Assembly: GCA_022925895.1 (NCBI GenBank)
Contig: JAKSYS010000606.1
Span: 1-38,146, forward strand
Direction of reading: 5' to 3'
Length of the DNA: 38,146 nucleotides
From: Fragilaria crotonensis
Lineage: Eukaryota > Bacillariophyta > Fragilariophyceae > Fragilariales > Fragilariaceae
The notes under the pieces were generated by a model. The model worked only from the letters and a program-made list of their open reading frames with translations. It ran no database searches and had not been told where the DNA came from. The translations under genes were made by a program, and so were the position numbers. Below are positions 11,290-19,380 of this stretch, piece after piece. Position 1 is the first letter of the stretch, and each line of letters opens with the position of its first letter.

Positions 11290-11830
11290 CAGCACAATTT
11301 AGCCTGTTTACCTTCATGAGTGAACGCTCCGGGACTCAAGGCCTTGAGGTCTTCAACGGGCGAAACAGTAATTTGAAGAGCTCGGGTTGAATCGTAGTGA
11401 TTCGCGCACGATACGCTCAGCTGCCATTTCTCTGCTTCGTATATCCTCCTCCACAAGGTTGACAACAACATCGGCATCGGTCAAGTATCTTCTTGCCAAC
11501 CAAAGTCACCCGACAATATCCGTCATGTCACCACCATCCAATCTCGAATGAAACGTGCGGGCATTCGTCGAAAGGCCTTACCCAACCAAATTGTTCCGTG
11601 ACTCGACTCGGCGTCGATGAAAGGCATTGCGCGCGAGATTATGTGGTGGTCGGAGAGTTGCGCAGCCACGCGTGGCCCAAACGCCCATGCCTCCGGCAAT
11701 CACAATATTAGTGCCGAAAGTCACAACGACTGGTGCACACACGAAACACCAAGAGGAGGATACATTGTTGTCGTGACATCATCATGGTGTGATCAAGTGC
11801 TGGCAGGAAGTCAGGCTGACTGGTAAAAGG
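11290..11830 (-). pseudogene. probable decayed PP2C-type protein phosphatase fragment
   Basis: Read on the minus strand in changing frames, blocks resemble a PP2C C-terminal half: VVVTFGTNIVIAGG (near 11700), PPHNLARNAF...RRRVES, VRPFDECPHVSFEIG (near 11545), DGGDMTDIV, then LTDADVVVNLVEEDI (near 11470) and a last block of the SSDNITVFARL type (near 11360) whose frame is broken. The order matches family expectation: aspartate strand, DHNL region, P-x-VS, acidic 'DGLW'-like position, DxVV helix, DNIT. The key DGLW and DNIT motifs are only partly preserved. Its N-terminal half is missing and the break lies beside the inverted-arm unit at 11862, so insertion may have cut the gene. Identification is tentative; random similarity remains possible. 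Confidence 0.35.
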
Positions 11831-11861
11831 TTTAAGTTGTTGTGTTTTCCCAAACCAGGAT

Positions 11862-11918
11862 AAAGCTTAACGTCTAGATATTTCGATCTATTTAGAATCT
11901 ACATCGAAGATAAAAGTA
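11862..11918 (+). repeat. left inverted arm
   Basis: 57 bp, inverted relative to 12981-13037, 56 of 57 positions complementary. Confidence 0.85.
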
Positions 11919-12980
11919 ACCCTTCCCGAACAGATGATTATAACGTCATGTGAACGTCATCGATACGAACCCCTCGGTTCACTTAAAATCTCATTCCATG
12001 TGCATCGATTAGTCCAAATATGTCATACTTGGGGTACTTTGACTTCTACGTTGGTGCTTTTGAATCATTTGTTCGTTTTAGCCGCGCCCAAATCCGAAGT
12101 TGAAACCAACGGAAGGTCTGGTATACACCTACGCAGGTAAGTAGAAACGGTAGACGATGTACCTGAATGCATTTGGAACGCCAAATGCAAATATCATCAC
12201 AAAATTCCACAATTCAAACTTGGACAATGGACCCTCCACTGCAGACAATCTGCTTGTAATATCTCTGTAGTTCTCCTTCTTTTTACTCTCCAATCTGTGT
12301 CTTTAGCACATGTACCAATTGAGTCAGTAGTAGAGACAATAGGAGTGAACATGTCTGTTTTGATTGACTTTCAAAGCATTGTTTGAGAAGGGCCTCATGA
12401 CAAAGAAAGCTCACCGGCGTACCGGTATCGTGATACCGCCACTGTAGTAGTGGAATCGAGTACGCGGAGCACTTCAGTATTGTAGTGTGCAGTATAAAAT
12501 CTCGACTGTGCCGCTGGAGCACTCAGAGTACTGGGATGCACGTAGAATCTACGATGAATTCCGAACTATCGTTGTTCGATTTTATACTCGCGGGGATGTC
12601 CTATGTACCAGTAGTACCAACGCTAACAGCAACTCGTAGACTTTCAGTATTAAACCGTTGTAGGTTTGTCTCGAAAAATGGGGATGCTCGATTTTGGATG
12701 GAACTTTCGTGTTGTACATGGGTATCGTACTTGTACCTCGTGCGCGGAGTACTACTAGCTTAGCACAACCCACTGGAGGCACAACATGTTTCAACTGTTG
12801 TGGTACCTGGTATTCATCAATTCATCACATGTGATCATCGGATGTGGTGTAACAAAATTTGGCAACCGTGCCAGCGCGCACTTGAACACCCCTTTCAACT
12901 AGCACTCTGATTGGTGAACGAACAAAGCTGATGACGTCCATGGGGCTGAAGGACAAATGAAGATGAATGTATACAAAATA

Positions 12981-13037
12981 TACTTTTATCTTCGATATAG
13001 ATTCTAAATAGATCGAAATATCTAGACGTTAAGCTTT
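12981..13037 (-). repeat. right inverted arm
   Basis: Reverse complement of 11862-11918; the only difference is the base that reads CTACATCG in the left arm and CTATATCG in the right. Confidence 0.85.
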
Positions 13038-14088
13038 CTCTTCTCCCGAAGCCGAGAGTCAGATAGAAGATACAAAATCCTACTCGGAGTTCGGAGTAGT
13101 CCTAATAATTATGTACTATGTTTCCTTTCATCTCTATTATATGCTCCGAGTATATCACACACTCATGACGTCTGGCCGCGGCTGCAACGCACCTCTACTG
13201 TACAGTATTAGTCTACTATTCCTACACGTACCTTGTGCCTACTACCTACACAAGTACAATGATTCACCCAGTGGCACCACAACAGCCCGTAGCACATGTT
13301 CCAGTACCTTACCAGTAGTAGTACCATTTCGCACTCTATAATATAAGGTTTGCCTGCGGATGGTCTAATGGATACCATCACAGTGGTAGTCAGAATTTGA
13401 GGCGATGACCTTGATGTTCCTGCATAATCTTGTTGGAAGCTGAATAGCCAAATGGAATCAATTGATGGGCAGTAATATGTACATTAAATGCACCAAGCAA
13501 GTGTGGATGCATGGATGTCAGTGATCGTGAAAAGACATACAATAGTCAAAAAGAGCAAAACAAAATCTGATCTAATCAGAAGCTTAACAACATTCCAGTC
13601 CTTGACTAAAATCCCAGATTTCTAGCTCTCTCCTTCTGCTCATCCACATCGACTGCAAGTGGTACAAGGTCTTCAGGTGTTCTTTCTCACCGGGATCAAA
13701 CTCTCGACCTAACCACTGAGATATCCTAATAGTGCTGGAATAGCCAACTTCACTATGTACCATCTGACAGCAACAAGAACACAAACATCGAAGTAGTTAG
13801 TCGGACTACTCTATAAGAATAAGGACGGTAAGAGCAAAACGGAACGACGAAAGAGACAAAGGGAGTGTAAGGTAAGGAGCGTAATGATAAGTTCGCTGAA
13901 AAACATTTGTCACGCCGATTTGAGGCTGGCTTTTCAATATATTTATAAAGGGCCACCGTTACGTGAAAAATTCACCAAAACGAGAAGTTTTGACTTCTCA
14001 TTCATGTAAATTCTTGTCCCCAGCTTTACGTAAGCAGTCCACAAATACATAAACATCAAGTCAACTGAGTCAAAATAGGAATCTTGAT
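13038..14088. other. intergenic region, no gene seen
   Basis: About 13090-13340 is another GTAC-rich stretch. Around 13361 a segment resembles a tRNA A box (TGGTCTAATGG), and around 13690-13720 another resembles fused tRNA boxes on the minus strand, but neither has a cloverleaf. They may be tRNA-derived (SINE-like) debris. Confidence 0.3.
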
Positions 14089-14703
14089 GTGAAACACAGA
14101 TGTGTTCCAATCGTTCCATCCTGGTCGTACTGTGTACTGGGTACGTCTACAGATACGGTAAAGTTGTACAAATCGGAACCAAAAATTTTATGTCGTCGCT
14201 CTTCCGAATGCGACAATGATGACCATTTTGGCAATGTTCCTCATGTGGAACCACCACACAACACCGCACTAGCATCGATCGTTTCTACGGCGCATGCAAC
14301 GGTAGAAATGACGTCTTCATCTGATGATTCTCTGGCGAGAAAACCACGTTCATGTTCGATGCCAGCAGTGAGGACAGTGAACAGTAGCATCTGCCTGTCA
14401 ACAGGGCGAATCAAACGCACACATGAGAGGCATAGAGTACACCTGCCAGAAGGAGATCATTCTTCTCATGGAAATTCTAGAAACAAAATTGACAAATTCT
14501 TCTTACCAACCCATTATTTCTTCTTCCAGGAAACGTCTTTCTCCGGAATTTCTTCTCGGAGAAGATTTTTGTGTGAACGCGACAGTTTACTGTTGTGTTG
14601 CGTTCTGTCCACATGGCTGTATATGTTCATACTTCATAGTAAACAAAAGATTTATCCATACTTAAGGTACATTCATGGTATGTGTGGTAAATGGCTTTCG
14701 TAG
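14089..14703 (+). other. uncertain ORF, possibly decayed coding sequence
   Basis: A 204-codon ORF spans this interval. Its best-looking part lies in two frames: MTSSSDDSLARKPRSCSMP (from about 14308) and, in the next frame from 14423, MRGIEYTCQKEIILLMEILE. The latter resembles the start of Myb/SANT-like helices common in diatom transposon-related proteins. The rest looks random and runs into low-complexity Ser/Arg/Leu codons. I would not call a functional gene. Confidence 0.2.
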
Positions 14704-14825
14704 AACGTTATGTACCTGGTACCATCCACGCTACCGGTAGTTTTCGGTTTCTTGTGCTTTTCGTGAACAACAAATGTCCGTGTGCTTGAGACCATTTTGC
14801 AACAACAAAATTGACAAATTCTTCT
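14483..14825 (+). repeat. 21-bp direct repeat pair
   Basis: ACAAAATTGACAAATTCTTC plus one T occurs at 14483-14503 and again at 14805-14825. A second shared word, TTCTCATGGAA, lies just before the first copy and just after the second. This suggests a scrambled local duplication. Confidence 0.7.
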
Positions 14826-15252
14826 CATGGAATTTTCCTGGATACAATTTCTTCTTATGAGTGACATCAAAATTGTCGGCTGACCGGCTCGCATGCATTG
14901 AGTGACGCCAGCCATATGTCAACGTTACTATTCAAACGGTTGTATAACCGATTATATCTGATCCATATCAACTCTAAAAAGGGGTATCGTTTCCGGTTAA
15001 GAAGAATTCGGATGTCCCTGTTTTGTGGTAAAATGGACCTTGAAAATTGAGGCGGAATCGCGCTAAAAATGCATATACCTTGGGTGCTGAATGAATTTAC
15101 TGTATGCAGCAATTGTACGCCATACACTGGGCAAACACTCACGGTTTCTCGCAAAACTTCCTACAAAAATTCTTGAAGTTCTGAGAAAATCAGTTTCTTC
15201 GTCCGTTAGCATCGGTCCATCATCACTACCTCTACATCAAACCGATGTGACG

Positions 15253-16333
15253 ATGAAGCGAATGAGGCTCGTGTACGCAGCGGCCATATTTGTCGTTAGT
15301 TGGCGAACTTTTGTTGCATTTTTTGGTACCACACAAGTGCCGGTAAGCGTTTCTGAGGACAGCAACCGCCGACAGAGGCAGAGAGTTGTGATATTGGCTG
15401 GACCACACAAAACTGGCACGACAGGTGTTCAGCAGTGTTTGGTGGACTGGACCATTAAGCACAGCTCCTAGACCGGTGGCTATGGGCGCTACCACCCGTT
15501 AGCGAGATGACCGAACTGAAGCTACAGCCATTGGGGCCAGAGAAGAGATTTGCTCCATTGCTGGCTGTTCTGCGAAAACAATTTTTCGTACAGGCCCTGT
15601 CGAGGAAGACTCAGCTGTGGCACTGTATCGAAAGCATACTACGAAGGCCTGGAACGAGGAACGAAGTATCGTAATTGGAGCTGAAGCGATGGATTTTATA
15701 GTCAGTGACAGGCATGATGGGGACCATATTTTGGAAGGCGTCTTGTCCGTATTGCCCTGGAATCAACGCCAACCGTTGACTTATACGGATGTGCAAGTCG
15801 TGGTCAGCTATCGAACACCACGAACTAGTCATCTCAAATCATTATGGCATGAACATGGCTATCTGAATGAATCACTCTCTGCTTTCTCCTTCGACCCCAT
15901 AAATCAAGTCTTCTTTCAATCGAACTCACTCGGTCTGGCTCGAAAATTTCTGGCACAAGGGTTGCCTACAACTATCCTTGATTTAAGTGGTTTGTGGGGT
16001 CAGTCAATCGGTATGTGCGAAGCCATTGCGTGCGACGTGCTGCACGTGAAGTGTACCGACGACTATCAAATCATGTCGCTGAAGAACGAGACACCTTATC
16101 GGAAAAATGAGAAACGAGACAGGGGGGCTTTGGATCTGACTGTGCAACAATTAGACGCTATGGAAAAGATAATGACACTCTATGATTGTGGTCTCCGCGA
16201 GTCCATACTTCGGTTACAACCGCAAATCCTGTTTCAGAAGGCTTTGTTTTCTTCTTGCCAGGGCAGAGAGTTTTCCGAATCCTTCGGCGGGATGGTCAAG
16301 TCCATTCAACGTGTAATTCTTAAAGAAAGATAA
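15253..16333 (+). CDS. sulfotransferase-like type II membrane protein (two apparent frameshifts)
   Basis: The product probably transfers sulfate from PAPS to a glycan or other acceptor in the Golgi. From ATG 15253 a short cytoplasmic tail and one membrane anchor (RLVYAAAIFVVSWRTFVAFF, residues about 4-23) precede VVILAGPHKTGTTGVQQCL, a typical 5'-phosphosulfate-binding loop. The 3'-phosphate-binding region is represented by VVSYRTPRTSHLKSLWHEHG (near 15800). Between them the frame slips twice: near 15467 (before LDRWLWALPPVSEM) and in 15560-15600 (before VALYRKHTTKAWNEE). Each is consistent with one missing base. The rest, to the stop at 16331-16333, is open. Corrected length is about 360 aa, normal for this family. 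An upstream ATG at 15091 is in frame but adds a non-membrane stretch and seems less likely. Substrate cannot be inferred. Confidence 0.7.
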
Positions 16334-16722
16334 CATACTACTTGTTGTATAACGACGATGATCACTGTCAGCTACGCTATCAGTGCCAGAGTTGACGACA
16401 GTGAATTTGGTTGAGGCAAAGAATTAATCCAATGATACTAAAAACTAGATTACTGAATATCTAGGATGGACATCCGCAGCCTCGAGGAGCACTGAAGAAT
16501 CCATTGAGTAGGCAGAAGAGGAGATTCTACGTAGGAGAAACCGATCAACCACCATCAGCAACTTCGGATTGTTGAAGCATTCACAGGTCAACCTGAATCC
16601 GCCAGTCATATTCAGGTGAACAGATGAGAGGCTGACACTCACCGACAAGAGAATGCAACAGTTGGATAATAAGTAGAATGGAACAGTAGCATCGAGGTTG
16701 TAAGATCATGCTTCAACCATAC
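16334..16722. other. convergent intergenic region
   Basis: Lies between the 3' ends of the sulfotransferase-like and the small basic protein gene. A minus-strand GTGAGT donor-like site near 16640 and a short ORF (16445-16648) are seen, but no exon can be linked to a gene. Confidence 0.3.
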
Positions 16723-17100
16723 TCATACCTCTCGTCCAAGCTTGCGTAACTGCTCCTTCAGCCTTTGATCCATTTTCTTCTCCTTTTCTTCCTGCTTGTT
16801 TCTCAATTTTTCCTGTGTTTTCAATTCGTTTTTACCGACTTCCTTCACATCAGTAAGAAAGAAACGGCTTCCACGAGCAATGGCCTTGGCCGACACATAT
16901 GCTTCTGTTTTGCGCGCCAACGCCTTGGAGGTTTCGAAATTTTCCCGGAGTTCCACCGCCTTGCGACCCTTGGGGTTGTATGTCTTTCGTCCCTTCGTGG
17001 CCACGTTGGCGTTCTTTCGTTTCTGAGCAGCACCTCCCGATTTCTTCTTATTCGGGGCAGAGGCTGCAGCCTTTCCGATTTTTGCAAGGCCTTGTGCCAT
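16723..17100 (-). CDS. small Lys/Arg-rich protein, UPF0390/DUF2462-like
   Basis: An intact 125-aa ORF. It begins MAQGLAKIGKAAAS, followed by a strongly basic segment (PNKKKSGGAAQKRKNAN...KGRKTYNPKGRKAVEL), then a helical part with SAKAIARGSRFFLTDVKEVG and a Lys/Glu coiled coil at the C-terminus. The MAQG start, Lys-rich N-terminus and KGRK-x3-PK block resemble the UPF0390/DUF2462 family, whose members are small nuclear/nucleolar proteins. That assignment is by eye. Nuclear localisation and RNA/ribosome association are inferences from composition. The stop overlaps a GAG|GTATGA sequence, so a further 3' exon is possible. It is divergent from RPB10, whose ATG lies 613 bp away. Confidence 0.7.
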   Translation of the reverse strand: MAQGLAKIGKAAASAPNKKKSGGAAQKRKNANVATKGRKTYNPKGRKAVELRENFETSKALARKTEAYVSAKAIARGSRFFLTDVKEVGKNELKTQEKLRNKQEEKEKKMDQRLKEQLRKLGREV

Positions 17101-17713
17101 TGTTCACTATATTTCAATTTGCGGTTGTAGATGATGAGGACGGCTGTTCCACTGGCTGAGAGGAATGAATACTAACCCCTTGGTACAATAGTGTACGCGT
17201 AATTGTGGCAAACTCTGCACGAGAGTCCTACAGTATGTCGTGTACTGCGTTTTCCAGATTAGATCAGTTGCGGCTTGCGGCGAACGCGAAGGAGTTCGTT
17301 GGGTTTCATCCTTTTTTCAATGGATGAGATGAAGGCACCATCCGTACAAGCACCGCGTCTTGCCGTCGACAATGACAGCTGTGCTCCCTCTCTCCGTGTG
17401 AGATACTACCAGATACTACTAGTATGCCATATTTGTAGAGTTGTAGAGTTACCACTAGCCACTAAACTCCAACCAGTACCTGGTAGCATGACATATGCAT
17501 GTGAGATATCAGATATCATACATCATCGGCCTGCCCTCTGCTCGACAGTCCAAAACCCTCGTACAAGTATTGTAGTCGCAGTGTCGCAGTGTCGCAGTGT
17601 CGAAGCGATGTTTTCGCAACCAGACTCGGCCACATCTCACAACACAGCATCACCTACATTCATAACTGCTGCCTTCGTTAGAGTTCCGCCATCCATCACT
17701 TGTTGATAATAAG
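17101..17713. promoter_or_regulatory. shared upstream region of the small basic protein and RPB10 genes
   Basis: The two housekeeping-type genes diverge from this 613-bp region, so it must contain both promoters. No TATA box is placed with confidence. It has an 8-bp tandem repeat (unit GTCGCAGT, just over three copies, 17577-17603) and GTAC words at about 17400-17480. Confidence 0.4.
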
Positions 17714-18014
17714 ATGATCATCCCGTTCGCTGTTTCACGTGTGGAAAAGTTATTGGGAATAAGTGGGAGACCTATTGAGCCTGCTACAAGCAGATTACTC
17801 GGAAGGGTACGTGTTGTTTCGCGTTTCTTCGCGATGACAGGCGTCGTTACTGACATTGATTGCGTTCCTACTTCATCTTCACATAAAGCGACGCTTTAGA
17901 TGAATTGGGACTGAAGAGATATTGCTGTCGACGAATTTGTTGACGCATGTGGATTTGATTGAGAAACTATTGAATTACAATACCGAGGCAACAGACGAAG
18001 TGGAAGCGAGCTAG
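17714..18014 (+). CDS. RPB10: RNA polymerase I/II/III subunit RPABC5 (RPB10), three apparent one-base losses
   Basis: RPB10 is a small zinc-binding subunit common to all three nuclear RNA polymerases. The start MIIP is followed, one frame later, by VRCFTCGKVIGNKWETY, then LLQADYSEG, an 82-nt intron, and DALDELGLKRYCCRR, then THVDLIEKLLNY and an acidic tail ending at TAG 18012-18014. The zinc ligands CxxC and CC are all present. The frame slips near 17723 (CCC), 17775 (TATTG) and 17938 (ATTTG); each is repaired by adding one base to a short homopolymer. Corrected length is 73 aa, against about 67-71 in yeast and human. Because the gene is essential and usually single copy, the lesions are better explained as consensus errors than as pseudogenisation. 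Splicing in phase (GG|C GAC) supports an expressed gene. Confidence 0.9.
17807..17888 (+). other. RPB10 intron
   Basis: 82 nt, donor GAAGG|GTACGT, acceptor CATAAAG|CGACG. It joins SEG to DALDELG exactly where the RPB10 family is continuous. Confidence 0.85.
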
Positions 18015-19380
18015 TTGGACTGGGAGTTTCATTGCAGACACACGCTGGGTTATCTCTCGACATAGTATACGGTTGTGGATACGCTGTGCGCCAACGAAGG
18101 GCGTCTTTTCCAGTTGCTGGTGGAGAGTCCTATTGAGCGGTACAATTGGTGCATCTCTTTAAGTATTGTTAGAGCTCGATTCAACTCGCATTGCCCATTC
18201 CATTATGCTTTGCTTGGATGCGGCACTACAATTGACTGCCACATGCAGTGCTCTATGGTTAATTGTTCATCACGGTGTTCGGTCTTCGTTGTTGACTAAT
18301 TCGAGGGAAACCATACCTCATTCGCCATGTATTGGACAACGGATGGCACCAACGATGCCAGCGTTCGCGACGGGATGTCCTGCAACCTTGTCCTCGTCGT
18401 TGGCAACGTTGATCACTCCATGTTACTCAGTGCCGACTTCGCTTACCCGTAGCATCGGCCGGTGTCAAAACGGGATAGCAGCACTAGACTGTACCACGGT
18501 ATGCATACGGGGTTTTCTATCCACTCGTAGCTCGTTGTAGACTGTGGAGTGTGGAGGGCACTACCGGTAGTATCGTACCGTGCATACCACGTGCTACTTC
18601 ACACTGGTACACCGAGTACTGCGTAGAGGTACACCTTTTCTACAGTATCATACCTCGTAGAATTTTGCATCTACTACAAGTATGGATACTCGATACTGCA
18701 CCGTAACTGTACTGGTACCTTCGGTCATCTGACAGACGACCCTGTTCTTGCATCATGACTCGATGATCAGTACGACTACAGGTGCTATGTACCTACTACA
18801 TGGCACGGTAGACTATTTGCTACTTATCGCATCTACAGGCGGAATCCGGTTTCCGCTGTAAACCAGTACTAGTACTGGAGTACTCGAGTACGATGAATAG
18901 TACTAATGTACCATTTGTACTGTACGCTTTAGAAAATGAATATTTACTGTACATTGTAAGTACTGTATGTTACATTTTCCAGTACTTCCAGTAGTACTGT
19001 CACTTGTTAGTTGTTACTGTAGTAATCATTTCTTTAGTACGCACTGTGAGCGATTTACAGTATACTCTACTACCGGTAGGAGTAGGAAACATCTACTGTA
19101 TACGTCGTTCTACCAGGTACGATAATAGTACTCTTTGTACTTCGTAGACGACCTTGCCAGTAGAAAGCTTCTGGACCGCGCAAATACCAAGAAAATGGAG
19201 TTTTCGGTGACACTCGGAAGGATTGGGCAGTAGAAATCATACCAGAACGGAAACGAGAGGCGTACGAACGACCAGCCCACACACATACAGCAGCAGTGGA
19301 CGGCGGTTCCCACATGCTGGCGGTGCTATCGCTCTTGACCAATACAGCTCTACACGCCCCTCCCCCGTTCCTTTGCCTTC
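18015..19380. other. intergenic region with strong GTAC-palindrome island
   Basis: 18015-18540 has short ORFs, including one of 124 codons at 18166-18540, without recognisable features. About 18550-19110 is the densest GTAC stretch of the window, with perfect palindromes such as CCAGTACTAGTACTGG (18863-18878) and GTACTCGAGTAC (18880-18891). The BET gene begins 3' of it. Confidence 0.5.

Larger units (their letters stand above)
11862..13037. mobile_element. 1.18-kb unit bounded by 57-bp near-perfect inverted arms
   Basis: The left arm (11862-11918) begins AAAGCTTAACGTCTAGATAT. The right arm (12981-13037) is its reverse complement with a single mismatch. This is the structure of a non-autonomous DNA element or of two short repeats inserted in opposite orientation. 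I see no target-site duplication directly outside the arms (left flank ...CCAGGAT, right flank CTCTTCTC...). The interior codes for nothing convincing. It includes GTAC-rich DNA (12415-12770) and an exon-like block at about 12082-12135 flanked by TTTTAG and CAG|GTAAGT. Confidence 0.55.

Noticed and set aside
13355..13420. Possible tRNA gene (A-box-like TGGTCTAATGG)
   Set aside because: There is no B box at the right distance and no acceptor or anticodon stem can be drawn.
13680..13760. Minus-strand tRNA-like sequence with fused A- and B-box words
   Set aside because: The boxes are too close together for a tRNA; at best it is SINE-like debris.
16445..16648. Minus-strand ORF with a GTGAGT donor-like site, possible extra exon
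   Set aside because: It cannot be joined in frame to the small basic protein gene by any convincing acceptor and has no homologous motif.
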